A stretch of DNA of 64,000 nt from Psilocybe azurescens (taxonomy: Eukaryota; Basidiomycota; Agaricomycetes; Agaricales; Agrocybaceae): positions 62,001 through 126,000 of the forward strand of contig JAJIRX010000718.1 in the NCBI GenBank assembly GCA_023853785.1, in the 5' to 3' direction. Below the pieces are notes generated by a model. The model did not search any database and was not told the origin of the DNA. It saw only the letters and a program-made list of their open reading frames with translations. Each line of letters begins with the position of its first letter. The first letter of the stretch is position 1. Shown here piece by piece: positions 26,301 to 38,111 of the stretch. Position numbers and translations under genes: made by a program.

Positions 26301-27005
26301 TTTTAGATACGGCAAAGGTGTGTTCTCTTTATATCAACCTTTGTTATGTATTGTGTCATTCTTTTTACTGATCGCCCCGAACACGATAATTTTCACAGGC
26401 TTGGTACGTTCAGAATCTGACGATCTCTATTCCGATTACCGTCGTTGCCGGTCTGGTGGCCATTCTACTTTTATGGGCTATCTATAGAGGTCAGTGCTTT
26501 TTCATTTTATTTTTACACCTAGGATCGCACTTCCCTCGTGTTGTGCGATGTCAAACTATGTTGGTATGGGAGAGCTCATCGGGCGTGCTCTATTCTTGTT
26601 TTTTATACAGGCCTGTCACGATGCTGCGGCTCAAGACAGCAGCCGCGTTCAAGAGCTGTGCTAGCTGTCCCACCAGCCCCGATGGCCAGGACAGCAACAC
26701 ATGAGAGACTAGCAAGTTTTGATCCTCGTGCAGGCTATGACAGACCTAGGGGCTCGCGCACTTTACCAGGATTAACGTAGGTCCTACTTTTCATGATCTC
26801 CTCGGAAATTATATATTGACCTTTGCATTCTTATCATCTTTCCCTTTTCTCTCATTCGCACAGCACGGCTTATACTCGCGTACCCCCCACTGCGCATGAT
26901 CGCACGCGATCGGGTGATAGTGGCGAATTCAGGTACAATTATGCCGCCAATAATCGCATGGATTGGGTGGACGATACTACAGTGAATGGCCCAAGACGAT
27001 ATTAA
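23348..27005 (+). CDS. Fungal ADAM metalloprotease (M12B, adamalysin)
   Basis: The start at 23348 gives a clean signal peptide (MHLYHSLSTLVVLLLSSWL) ending near LANA, with exon 1 joined across intron 23418-23475. A long pro-domain follows, containing PQSCGHDR, a possible cysteine-switch-like segment. The reprolysin catalytic domain starts near VLYMGVAADCTYVS. Its zinc motif reads VAHEIGHNFGAI-HD, with the last His-Asp in a separate 6-nt exon at 25205-25210. A Cys-rich disintegrin domain follows (MCGNGIVESGEDCDPG). One transmembrane helix comes next (ITVVAGLVAILLLWAIYRG, about 26430-26490), then a basic cytoplasmic tail ending NGPRRY. At least a dozen introns are present. The frame slips at the AAA of 25484-25486: one more A joins GSGGPK to VTTTCLVDP. 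Type I surface protease; the substrate is unknown. Confidence 0.9.
25205..25210 (+). other. 6-nt microexon (His-Asp) of the ADAM gene
   Basis: CACGAT lies between an acceptor (TTCCTTAG ending 25204) and a donor (GTAGGT from 25211). Both flanking introns (62 and 55 nt) are phase 0. It supplies the third zinc His and the following Asp of HEIGHNFGAIHD, which is otherwise missing. Confidence 0.8.
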
Positions 27006-28926
27006 CTGAACCGGCACACTACTAGCCTCTGCCCAGTGGAATTTTAACATCGCTCTTTTAAGTACTAGTCTCTAAGTCGACACTTATTATTTCTCAGAGG
27101 GATTTAAAGCACTTGCATTATTGAATCTCTCGCATTCGTTTATAGCTCAGATCGCTCTCGAAAATCATTATGTTATCGGATCGACTTTGGAAATTTGAGA
27201 TGTAAAATATACATTACTTGTAACCCATGTCTCTCCCATCGGTTCAAGGTTGCCACTACTTTTAAGCTTCTTCCTTCTCATGATCATGGACAGGATGGGT
27301 CAGGCTTTCGGTAATTGCCCAATTGGCCACATCGGCACATAGACAGGACGACGCAAGTATCGCGATCCCGTATGGTATATGCTTACAATGCTAGTTACCC
27401 AGGCACCCCTTGATGATCTCCACTTTACACGCTAATTTTATCATTTGCCCAGGACAGAACCTTGTCAAGTTATTCAGTTACGACAACTTCGCTCCGAACC
27501 CAAACACCTCATGAGAAAGGAAGGGCCCACCTTATAAAGCTGATATCAGATCGGGCAATCGAAAACCGAAGCAAGGTTACAATAACGAATATCCGATTAT
27601 AGCTTACCATGTACGTATGTATTTGAATTGAATTTGAGTGATATGTGTCAATGACATAATATCTACCGAAGTAAACCGCGACAGGGTTTGTCTCCGCATG
27701 TACCACAGCCGTTTCCGCCGCTGTGTTTTGCCAATAAGCTCGGTTCGGTTACTTCAGTGGGCCTCGTAATGATTATCCAAAAGGGATTCCCGGGAATATT
27801 GCATCGATCCGAGTACTTAAAGCCACATAGCGCTAAGCACAAGACGCCGCAGGTACGTCTCTTACATTATCTACCGATTATACGTAGGTACATGTTCGTT
27901 ACCTACTTGAGTATCATCAGTTATGTATGTTACAAATAAGTAACGATTATTCTGATCCCATGGGACTAGACCTGCGTAACAACTTAGCCTTTGATTTGAG
28001 GCAAACCACCTTTAATAATAAGAGAAATCAGATTCTATTTATATGAAGACAACGTATTCATATAAACCGTTTGACGGAGAAATGGAAGTTCGTCCTGGCT
28101 GGACGTCCTGATCATCTGCTTTTTCCAACGGAATCAAGAGGCCTGAGATGACGCCGAGTCGCCGACAGGTATGGAGATCCAAAGATATTGATTGATTCAG
28201 TAATTTAAGGGGAGGTGATGTAAGGTTGTACATACGATATTGGGATGACCCCGGCTGAGGAGCATAAAGGATGCACATGGCCTCGTAACTTCGCAAAGCA
28301 GTGAACTGCAATGTGCCCGGTTCATCTCTTATGTATGTACTACAGTAGCGTACCTTCTGTTGCGCACAGAACGTCCGAGTTAACCCCATTACCCAGAAAA
28401 ACTCTGCTCTGATCAGGTCTTTGATGAAGTTGCGAAGCAAAGCATATCCGTAAGAATCGTTCTGCATTGAGGAGGTTTTCATAGCGTGATAAGGCTATAC
28501 TTAATTGTATTAGGATTAGCCTTGATAATATCTGATATGACAGACGGCGAAGGATGATGCAACAGTTCTAGCGAATGAGGTTATTCTTGGCTTTGCACAG
28601 TTGACACGCAGAAGGAAGATTGGTATATACTGATCGTCGAAGGCTGCGGCATCATTGCCAGCGGTCTCTAAGTAGATGCATGCATATACGATCGAGCAAT
28701 CGCCGATGGTGGAAGGGGCCAGCGCGTGTATAATGACGCTGAAAGCGAGTGCGACGAGCCCGCATACGGTATCCGGGTAGAATGGAGGGGTTTCTCCAAG
28801 AAGTAGCATCTTCCAAGGTTTAACTGGGCAGTACAAGGCAGCGCAACCAGTTATATTGCTTACTTTTTCCCTAAACCAAATGCTAAGTTTGGAGAGCATA
28901 TACAATATACAAGGATATGTGACAGG
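27006..28926. other. Convergent region with two weak ORFs
   Basis: No recognised gene. Minus-strand frames at 28039-28482 and 28516-28905 are the longest and are listed separately. The rest is AT-rich with short random ORFs. Confidence 0.45.
28039..28482 (-). CDS. Hypothetical ORF, possibly a gene remnant
   Basis: An ATG-started frame of 147 residues (MKTSSMQNDSYGYALLRNF at the start). I recognise no domain. Some hydrophobic stretches suggest a decayed membrane protein, and the frame upstream on the same strand (28516-28905, 129 residues, with a hydrophobic run VCGLVALAFSVIIHALA) could be another piece of it. No introns join them cleanly. It may equally be chance. Confidence 0.15.
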   Translation of the reverse strand: MKTSSMQNDSYGYALLRNFIKDLIRAEFFWVMGLTRTFCAQQKVRYCSTYIRDEPGTLQFTALRSYEAMCILYAPQPGSSQYRMYNLTSPPLKLLNQSISLDLHTCRRLGVISGLLIPLEKADDQDVQPGRTSISPSNGLYEYVVFI

Positions 28927-30069
28927 CTATTCAGGAGGTCTATCGGTCTCGGATGCAGGCCTCTTTTCTAGTATGCCATCCACAATGCCGAACTCCATGG
29001 CTTCTTGTGCTTTACGTAGATTGAGAGCCTGTAACAAGATAATAACAAAAATTCAAACTCACCGGTCATGTAATAATCTCGCTCTAGAGCCCTTTCTACA
29101 ATGTGGCGTAGAGGTTAAAGCGATTATGAACGGAGAAAGAGGGGAGAAAAGATATCTACCGAAACGTGTGAGTCCTTCGGCCTGCGTTTCTCCATCTTTT
29201 GAACAATGCCGCTGGTAGATGCCAGTCAAGAGTTGACGTATCCGCAATATCTCCTTAGCGTGGATTGCAATATCTGATGCTTGGCCCGAGGCACCGCCGG
29301 AAGGCTCTAAAGAGAAGGTAAATAAAGCTCACAGGAACCAGATAAAGTCACATACGATGTATCATGATGCTGGCGTTTGGCAAACAGTGCCGCTTTCCCT
29401 TCTCGCCAGAAGCGAGCAGAAGGGAGCCCATGGATGCGGCTAATCCCAGACTGTAAGTATGAATGGGAGAAGACACATACTATCGAAGGCATCAATTAAT
29501 AGCTCAACATAGTTTGACAAGATTTTCCACCTGCATCTACACAATTAGATGAGAATCGTGGCTTAGCAAGGGCATAGCTTACTGTGTCATAGATCGCAAG
29601 GCCTGCGGTCACACTACCACCGGGGGAATTGATATATAAATGGATAGGTTTGGTTGAATCCTCCGCTTCTAGAAATAATAGTTGAGCAACTATTAGAGTT
29701 GAGTCGGCGTCCCGTATCTAACATAATGCCATTAGTCAAGAGGCCTTGCACGCGAGATGGCATTCCTAGTAAAGACTGACTGGTCCATGAAGCATTATCA
29801 CGCGTTCTCTGAGTAAACGAGAGAAGATATCATATGAGCGTTCACCCCTGCCCTGAGAAAGTAAACAGGATGCATGAGGTTCAGAGCCAATAAGCAACGA
29901 AACAACGAACAGTTTGTTCAATGACTATGGGTACGAGGTTTGCAGATGGTGGGGTCTGCCATTCGTCTTGAATCGACCTTATAGATTGGCCTGCCAACGG
30001 ATGAAATGATCTTTTAGACGATACAAGAGACCGCCGAAGAGAAGAGCGGACGATTGCGCTTGCAAACAT
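28927..30069 (-). CDS. CLPP: ClpP, mitochondrial ATP-dependent protease subunit
   Basis: This is the serine peptidase subunit of the matrix ClpXP protease. The start at 30069 yields [18 protein letters not shown], a basic presequence. Then come [55 protein letters not shown], the nucleophile segment [15 protein letters not shown], and the catalytic His segment [13 protein letters not shown]. The Asp segment is [11 protein letters not shown], followed by [14 protein letters not shown] and the stop at 28927-28929. At least six introns are present. A 6-nt exon (ATGCAG, 29531-29536) supplies Met-Gln between IYDT and YVSSPIHTY. The frame is intact. The head-to-head neighbour is BRL1. Budding and fission yeast lack ClpP, so its presence fits a filamentous fungus. 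Confidence 0.93.
29531..29536 (-). other. 6-nt microexon (Met-Gln) of CLPP
   Basis: On the minus strand, ATGCAG sits between an acceptor GTGTAG (29537-29542) and a donor GTGGAA. The flanking introns are 46 nt (29537-29582) and 51 nt (29480-29530), both phase 0. Reading through without this exon model gives a stop shortly after KLC. Confidence 0.75.
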
Positions 30070-30122
30070 GGCCGTATGGACGTGAAGGGACTCAGCCAAG
30101 AACTCAGAGGAGGGCACTGGAT

Positions 30123-30128
30123 CACGTG
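30123..30128. promoter_or_regulatory. CACGTG E-box in CLPP/BRL1 divergent promoter
   Basis: CACGTG lies 54 bp upstream of the CLPP ATG and about 230 bp upstream of the BRL1 ATG, inside the 286-bp region shared by the two genes. It could serve either gene. Confidence 0.4.
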
Positions 30129-30355
30129 AGAAGCGCGTCAACAAGTCACAGCGGCCACTGAATTCTGAAAAAGTTGGCAAACACGACACTCGTCTCTAGC
30201 TCTTGCGTTCTTCAGCTCAGACTGGCTCGCACAGACTCTCAGGCTTTTCAACCTGACATACTTATACATCTTCTAACCTCTATATTGGTTCGCCAGTGGA
30301 TAATAATGGCCAGCCGGTATACCTATACTAGTCAGAGGTCAAAGGGAGGCACCCG

Positions 30356-31744
30356 ATGGACTACCAATGGACTAATCGAAGCCCAGTAAAGCCAGTGTGG
30401 GCAGCTGGTGCTGAGGAAACGAACACTCCTCGGAAACGTGCGTATCATTATTGCAAATTCTGCATCTAACTAACAGTATATCTGAAGGCTCGCACGATGC
30501 GTTGACTCCTTCTACTCCTTCTCTCTCGGATAACTCGAACCAGCCAATGTTTGGCTCGAATCAGAATGTCCCGTTCCTTTTCCACCCGGCGCCATTACCG
30601 CAAAATACCCAACCTCATCCATGGGTGCCGCCACCGCAATTTTCTCCTACAAAGGCATTTCCGTCCACCGAGGTTAAGGATGTCGATATGTCAGAAGCCA
30701 GTCCATTGAAGGGCGAAGATGTGACCAGCCAAGATCTTGTGGTCAAAGAGAAAGATGTGGATAATGGCAGACCAATGGCAGTTGGTGGATTAAGGCGCGT
30801 ATTTAAGCAAAGAACAAGACGTTTCTACGGGCGCAGACAACGGCGAGAAGATGATGAAGAAGACCCTTCAAGTTCAGCAGATGAAAGTGACGAGGAAGGC
30901 ACTGTGACTCCTCACACTCAAAATACGTCGAATCATTATACCCTCAATATGCCTGCACCACCTGCCCCTCCATCGGACATGCCTTATATCCTTCTTGGGT
31001 AAGTTATTGTTGTATAGTCATCTGCATTGACTAACGACCCTCCAGATATTTGCAGTTCTTCTTCAATCTGTCTTTGATTTTGATATTTCTATATCTCTTC
31101 GTGCAGTTCATCATCACTGTTCAACGGGATGTAGGTCTGCGTATATCTGAGTATTCTCAAGGTGTGTGTCAGGAGGGCTCTTACATGTTTCCGGTATATT
31201 AAACAGTACGGTTAGATATCATACAGGAAATCAGTATGTGTGCATTGCAGTTCAAGAACAATCAATGCTCTACAAATACTATCCCGGCCATGATCCAGCA
31301 ATGTGCTAATTGGGAAGCTTGCATGAATCGCGATCCTACAGTCGTAGGACGCGCAAAGGTTGGAGCCGAGCTTATCGCAGAGGTCATAAACGGATTCGTC
31401 GAACCAATCAGCTGGAAGACTTTGGTGATTACAACCCATATTTGGTAAAGGTACAAATTAAGCTGACTGAAATAACCTCAATCTGCCAGATATTCACGTT
31501 GACCTCCTTGGCATTCTTAACGGTGTTTATCAACACCCTACTTTCTCTCTATCGCGCAAAACACCAGCCTGCCCCTGCCCCAGTACATCACCCCGCACCG
31601 CCTCCTTTTCCCATTAACAACTCTTTCCCGTACCTAGCCCCAGCTCCTACTCCGAACTGGGGCCGCTATCAGTCTGAACAAGAGCTTGAGTCGCCAACTA
31701 GGAAACGGCGACTCGAAGGCGGACTTGCCGCCAAAATAAAATAA
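30356..31744 (+). CDS. BRL1: Brl1/Brr6 nuclear envelope protein
   Basis: The start at 30356 gives MDYQWTNRSPVKPVWAAG, a conserved opening of the family. After a disordered Ser/Pro and acidic segment comes transmembrane helix 1 (YLQFFFNLSLILIFLYLFVQ). The lumenal domain has paired cysteines (CALQFKNNQC, then QQCANWEACMNRDP) and FVEPISWKTL, followed by helix 2 (IFTLTSLAFLTVFINTLLS) and a Pro-rich, basic tail ending GGLAAKIK. This is the disulfide-containing domain of Brr6/Brl1 proteins, which act in nuclear pore assembly and membrane lipid balance. The first intron, ending at 30476, is unusually short on the in-frame model (35 nt), so a one-base error there is possible. Confidence 0.9.
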
Positions 31745-32347
31745 CGAACTATGCATACGTCCTCATCACTATTTAATCTTACTGCGGAATACATATTGAT
31801 ATATATCAGTACTTGCATTGCCATACTATGTTCCTCGTCCTAATTACCCTTTATTAAGCAAGTATGTGAGGCACACCGGTTATACCACTTCCCGGAGAAT
31901 CTCCCAAATTCCATATTGGTTTTCCTCAGTACAAACTCATTCACACCAATGAATGCGTCCGATTACTCACAGCAATTGGAGAAGTCTGAAGGGTTTGTCC
32001 GACAAATCATGGTCATTCCTTCGCAAGACCTTAAAATAAGACCGGTATACTTCCCATGATCTGAATCTCCTCAATGATTAGCGCAATGAAGAAATGTCAA
32101 AACTGTATAATTGCATGTGTTCTCAAAACAGGAAATTGGTGTGCACAATCGATCAATGAGTGATAGGAGGAGTGTCGCGTAGCGCACAATGCATAGTGAA
32201 GAGATGAGAAATGTAGGAACATGAGGAATTGACAAAAAGGAAAAAAAGAAAAGTCATCATGGGCTCATAAAGATGTAAAAAAAAAAAGCAATAGCGAGTG
32301 CAAAGTACTACATAGATAGCAAAAAGCAATAACAAAAAAATGAGAAT
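31745..32347. other. Convergent 3' region, BRL1 / CYC8
   Basis: AT-rich flank with several poly-A runs near 32,230-32,340 that would act as poly-T 3' flank for CYC8 on the minus strand. No gene is seen. Confidence 0.5.
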
Positions 32348-35300
32348 TTATGACGATGCGTCATTCTTCTCCAATGGCGGCGACTGCGACTGCTGCGAAT
32401 GCTTTGACTCTGGCGGTGACCTCGACGAGCGGTGCATCAGCACATCTACCATCTTGCCCCTCCCACCTGGAACTATCGCTGCAGAAGGGGGCGACATCGA
32501 CCGTGCTCCCGACTCCACGTGCATCTTGTCATCTCCATTATGCGCAGGCGACGGTGCGCTCGATGCAGGAGAAAGAGTTGCGATGGGCGGAAGGGCGATT
32601 GACGATGCTTGCTGTTGTTGCTGGACCTGCGAGGCGTGCCCAGCGCCGATCGGACGCGGATGGGGCGGCAGCACAGCGGGCAACGACGGGCTGGGCGGGA
32701 AGGGCTCGCGCGCCTCTGGCGAGTGCGACGCAAGCTGCGTTCGGAATGGTATGGGGAAGGCCTCGTCGACGGTATAGGCGTTCGTCTGCCGGAAGGGGAG
32801 GAGATCCTGCGCTTCATCATATCGATCCGTGAGCGCTTAGAGCTGTTGTCGTCTTCCGGGCCGGGGCTGAGGGCGCGCTTGAGAGGCTGCGTCTGACTGG
32901 GAGGCGAAGCGTGGTTCGAGGACACCGAGTTGCGATGAGAAGGAGGAGCGCGAGTGGATGGATCGCTTAATCGGCTATGTGATGAGATCGTAGGCGAGTG
33001 CGATGGACCATCGGCTCCAGAACCCGAACTATCCACGGTGCGGAAACTCGCGCTCGTCGCAAGTCCAATAAGCGCATCGGCAACAGCGACACCTTCGTCA
33101 TAGTTCTCGTCAAGAACCCTGGAAGGCGGCCGCGGCGTGGCACTTGTTGGCGACGGCTGAATGGATCTCGACGATCCCGAGTGGGAGCTATTCTCCGGAG
33201 ATCCAGGGCCCTTGGGATACGCCTGGTTCAACTTGAAGTTTCCCGGCATATTCGCAGTTGATCGTTCGGCAGCGAACACCTTCTGCCTGTCCGGGCCCTC
33301 ATCCTCCTTTCGCTTGTTGCCGTTGACACGCTTTCGTCGATCCTTCTTGGGAGCAGGCTCCTGCATCGACTGAGGCGACGACTGAGCAGAAAACTGGGGT
33401 GGAGGAGGCGGCGGAGGTTGAGGAGTATGTTGTTGAGGGGTTTGCGGTGGTTGCGACTGGTGTGTATGACCTTCTTCCCTACCTTCTTTGGTCCGTCGCC
33501 GACGATCCTTGGCCTCTGCAAGCATGGGCGTCGCATGCGGGCTCTCCGACGTCCTTGAACTGCCTACAACGATATGCGAAGGAACATTATTTCGTGCACG
33601 CATACCTTCTGGCGATACCGGATAGCTCCTGTTCTCATTCCTGTCCATGTCGTAGTCGCTATTGCCCCGAGCATCATGACGGGGATCATATCGACGACTG
33701 GGTGGTTCGTGATGCGAAGGAGGTTGCTGCTGTGGCTGCTGAGGCGGCGAAGAGGGTCGGAAACCAGGATGAGCAGAGGGAGGCTTGTTGTCCCAATACC
33801 GTGGTGCATGACCTCCCCGAGGAGAAGGCTCCGGCGGACTATGCGCACGAGGGGAGCGAGGCTGGTAGAACGATGTCGGTGGAGCACCATGCTGCATGTA
33901 CTCGCCGCTGTGCCTCGGACGGCGATCGTGTTCCCATTCACGATGATCGGTAGGTGGTCGACGATCCCAGCCAGGCTCAGGCTCAGGGTGACTCGGCTCC
34001 CGACGATGGTAAACATGAGGAGATCGTTGAGGAGGCACAGCACTTGGTTGAGCAGGTCCGATAGGCTGTCGCACATGAGGAGGATAGCTCTGGAAGTTGG
34101 GAGGGGGAGAGCGAGGACGACCGCTTTGCGGGCCGGGGAAATGGAACCAGAATGAGGCCTTGGGCCGCCGCGGTTATTGTAATATGGATCGGGATGCTGA
34201 GGATGTCCACCATTTCTGGGATCATCAGAGTGTTGAGGAGGGAGAGGATGCTGCAGGAGAAGACTCTGGTGGCCGGAAGGACCGCGGGTATGTTCCCGAG
34301 GTGGAGGATATTCGCGACCACCTTGATGAGGAGGTCGATCTACTTCCATCGGTGCAAGAGGCGTGTGCGATGGCATATGTCGGCTCTCATCAAGGATAAC
34401 AGGAGGGGTGGACCTCCTTTGAAAGGAGGCGGTGGACTCGAGCGCCCATTATTGGCTTGTGGTGGAGGAAGTGATATCTCGTTTGAAGGACCACGAGAAT
34501 CAGCGCGGAAGGGAGGCCGATGGTTTCCGGCCTGCAACATCAGAGGTGGCCCAGGAGGTGGAACGACGGAGCTTGCATAGGCAGTTGGGTGGACGTCCTG
34601 CGGGCCCGGTGCAGCAGGCAACACAGTGCCGGTGGCTTGGGCATTCTTGAGAAGCTGTAGACGCTGAGCGATGGCAACGTTGCTAGGATCAAGTTCGCTG
34701 GCCCGGGCATAAGCGTCGATGGCGTCGGTGATTTGGTTATTGCAGCTCTCATATAAGCTACCAAGATCGAACCACACTTCAGAGATGTATGGGTTGATGC
34801 GGATAGCACGAGAGTATGCGTCCAGAGCATCACGGAACTGGTTAATTTGAAAGTAAAGGACTCCAATCGAGCACCAAAAAGTTGGGTTGCGTCCATCTCG
34901 GTAGACCGCCTGCTGGTATGCTTCGTAAGCCTTGTTATACTTTTGGCCCGCCATATAAGCTCGTCCCAATAGATACCAACTCTGGGCATCGGAAGGGTCT
35001 AATCATGATCGAAAGTTAGCGAAAGAGAAAGTGTAATCAAAGTGTGATGAAGACGTACCAGCTTCGAGACTTTTAGTTAGATACTGGATGGCGAGTTCCT
35101 GGTTCTGAAACGAGGAGCCGTCTTGATGATATAGCCAACCAAGTTGCTGCAGAACTTTGGCGTGTCCTGGGTTAGCCTCTACCACGCGCTCGTAAGCGTC
35201 CTTAGCTTGGACGTGCTATAAAAATAATTAGCTGAGAAGACATGAAAAGAGAATAGACATTACATTTTTCTGCTGCTCGAACACATGCCCAATTTGGAAC

Positions 35301-36402
35301 CAAATGTCGGCGTGGGCAAGTGGGCTTGGAGGATTTCGAAGGATGCGATCGAAGCACTCTAATGATTCTGGAAACTTGCCCTGCTGCTTGTAGATGATAC
35401 CTAGCCGGAACAGGATTTCGTTCTCCTTGTCAAAGTCTAAATCTTATAGATATTAATTAGGTCTGCTGAATCGAAAGAAGGGATAGAACAGGACTGACCT
35501 TTACACATGCGCAGCACTGATGCGAAAGCCTCTTCCGCGTGATCAAGGGAGCCATATCGGTCATAGAGTATACCGATTCCATACCACAGTTTAGGGTCCT
35601 CCTGGCATGATGGATGTAAGAAGACGAGAGATAAAGGAATAAAAGGTAAAAGGCACCTTTGGGTTTGGCAATAGGTAAAGAGCCTGCTGGTAGGCAGAGT
35701 AAGCCTTTGCAGGTCATCCTGCATGAGATAGCAGTGACCTGTGGATGCATGTATGCATAAGTAAAAGAATAATAATAATAATAATAAGTTGAACAGACCA
35801 AGTGCACTCCATATCTCGCCGTTGTCCTCTTCAATCCCCAGAACACGTTGAAAGAAATCGACAGCCTAATTGGGAAAGAAGACGTCATAATTAGATTTGA
35901 TCGGGGAAGAGTAAGCAAGGCAAAACAAAAGGGTCGTTTCCGCGGATAGACGCGGCAAACCAAAATACATAGTGGCAGGCGGCAAATTATAAAGGAAAAA
36001 AAAAAGCTTACCTTTGGGTAATTCTCCTTGATCCGAGCGATACCCGCTACCTGTGTAAGTCCAGATACGGATGTGGGATTATGCCGCAGAGCGTTTTCGT
36101 ATGCAGAAAGGGCGTGTTCCAGATCACCCATTTGCTCGGCAACCCGCCCTGATGAGGAGTAACAATAAGGGGCCGCTCTCCGCGTATATGCGCACCCACA
36201 TACCTATTAAGAGCCACGTCTGCTCGTTTGCCGTGTTTAGCTTATGGATGATGGAGGTGGAGGGGCCGGCGCCATTGGGGAGCGCAGACTGGATGAGGGG
36301 TGTGGGGTTGGGGGTGCCATTCAGGTGGGGGTGCTGGATATGGGGCGGGTCGTGCATTCGTACATCGCGGTCTGGCTGGCGGGAGATGTGTCTATGGGAC
36401 AT
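32348..36402 (-). CDS. CYC8: Cyc8/Ssn6 general transcriptional corepressor (TPR)
   Basis: The start at 36402 gives MSHRHISRQPDRDVRMHD. The N-terminal half has about ten tandem TPR repeats across many short introns, for example GDLEHALSAYENALRHNP, YGSLDHAEEAFASVL, HVFEQQKNH and KYNKAYEAYQQAVYRDGRNP. The C-terminal half is a long Pro/Ser/Arg/Gln-rich disordered tail with poly-Pro and KDRRKRVNGNKRKE, and ends EKNDASS. Cyc8 pairs with Tup1 and is recruited by DNA-bound repressors in the nucleus. The TPR half is intact, but the tail lies in several frames that switch near 34,400, at 34,121-34,127 (one missing G restores KGGRPRSPPP) and near 32,830. Confidence 0.92.
35767..35787. repeat. AAT microsatellite in a CYC8 intron
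   Basis: A run of AAT triplets lies on the + strand inside the intron that follows the second TPR exons of CYC8. Confidence 0.7.
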
Positions 36403-37681
36403 GGTAGGGGAAAAGGGAAGGGGGCAAAAGGACATCATCTTTGTGGCGTGGTGATATATATAATCGTCAGAAAAGATCAGGGCCCAACAACCGGCTCCCC
36501 TCGCACGATCATGGCGATCAAGGTGGACGAAGAGATGGAATCTTGTCATTCAAATGTCATCTCCTGTTTCTTTTTTTTCAGCTTCGTATCGAAACAGCCG
36601 CGTGCCTTTGTTTTACCGAATTTAGATTGTTTCCGTGCGGCGGCTAGCTTGTATAAACGATCTAGATCCTTGTCAATCGCGTGGGTGTCAAACACTTTAA
36701 TCGACAGCGAGCAAACCAGACGCCCAGAATCATCATTATACCCACTTTCTCCCACGCTTCCATATCAGAACACATCCAATCTCAGATCCACATAGGTACT
36801 ATGTCATCTTATCTTATCAATCGAGATAACCCCCACAATCCTGTCTTACCATCAACAACCCCCGTCTAACCACAACAAGTCTAATGTCTTACTCGAGCCT
36901 CAACGTTCAATCTTCATATCCTTCACATCCGTCTTTGTCAGGCGAGTAATTTCCCTGTATTGCTGCTGCGCCTTCTTTACTGCGACTGCCCCCCTGCACA
37001 TTTCCAATTTTTCTCCAATTCCGTCCTCTTCTTCATATATGATGTGGATCCCGGCCCGAAACCGAAACCTTAACCTTTTCCCGTATCGGGGTTTCCAAGC
37101 TTATTTCTTCCGTTACGGAATCAATTGCCGTAGGTGCTTCACATAAAGGAGGCTTCTGGAATCCAAATGAGCGGTGTTAGATGTTGATGCGCTCACTTGG
37201 CTTCCAAATTCTCCCACCTCTCATAACAGCACATGTTAACCAGACTTCGGAATAATTATGCCCACTGCCACCTGATTAGGATCGTGGAATGGTAATGACT
37301 AAAACAGTTGTCCTTACCCCAATCGGGATTTAGTGTGCATACCAGATGTCATGTCCCCGATTCCCCTCCTCCACCTCGGTCTCACCAGTCAGAGAAAATG
37401 TCTGTCAAAAAATGTCAACTCCCCTCTACGTCGTCTTACAGATGAATACAGAGGCCTATTTTCGACATTTCAACAATTATCTGGTCTTTTATTTTTAAAG
37501 TGGCGGGTTTACAAATGATCAAGAGACAGGAGCTTCGATCACTTGCACAGCTTTTTGAAGAATCAATTCACGTCACATTGAGACTCCGACTAGCTCCGCT
37601 TTAAATGTGACCATCTGCGGAGACAGGCTCAGGCTTTTATCGTCGTTCTCCGACCTCGTACCTGCCAGGCTACGTGTACCA
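36403..37681. other. Divergent promoter region, CYC8 / SERF
   Basis: About 1.3 kb with no credible ORF; frames at 36441-36869 are short and unlike any family. There are long C/T-rich stretches at about 36,720-37,070 and 37,330-37,440. The region is likely promoter and 5' leader for both neighbours. Confidence 0.5.
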
Positions 37682-38111
37682 ATGACTCGTAAGTACCCAA
37701 TGTTACAATATGTTTTGCCTCATGATTCTTCTTTGCCAAATGATTGCCCGGGTTCAAGTTCATTTATCTCTGAAACTCTCTAGGCGGAAATCAGCGTGAG
37801 CAAGATCGTCTCAAGGCGCAGAAAAAATTGCTGCCAACGCGAAGAAGCCAAAGGAAAGTGCGACGACTCTTGCCAAACGAAAGGAAGCGTGAGTCGCGGA
37901 TGTTCTCTGGTTCTATTTAGTGCGCTTTGGGCTGATATCCCCGTCCCATCAGTGATGCAGACATCCTCCGCGCAAAGCAGAAAGTAAGAATCATCGACAT
38001 TATAAGTGTAGTGGATGCCTTTCCAACCCTAACTAACGATCCTTTTCTCCGCCAACCCAGAAAAAGGAAGAGGAAAAGGCTGCAGCAGCTACCGCGGGGC
38101 CTGGCTTCTAA
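37682..38111 (+). CDS. Small EDRK-rich (SERF/4F5) protein
   Basis: Four small exons (37682-37688, 37784-37888, 37953-37983, 38061-38111) encode about 65 residues: MTRGNQREQDRLKAQKK, then ANAKKPKESATTLAKRKE, then ADILRAKQ-KKKEEEKAAAATAGPGF. The N-terminal SERF/4F5 signature MTRGNQRE is clear. SERF proteins are highly charged and disordered and can speed amyloid formation by other proteins. The frame needs one extra A in the A6 run at 37822-37827. The gene is easily missed because no single exon exceeds 105 bases. Confidence 0.85.

Noticed and set aside
29881..30189. N-terminal extension of CLPP to a start upstream of 30069
   Set aside because: It would run deep into the BRL1 promoter and put a non-basic segment before a good mitochondrial presequence.
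33399..33953. 184-residue + strand frame opposite CYC8
   Set aside because: It is a shadow of the GC-rich CYC8 tail on the other strand, with no domain of its own.
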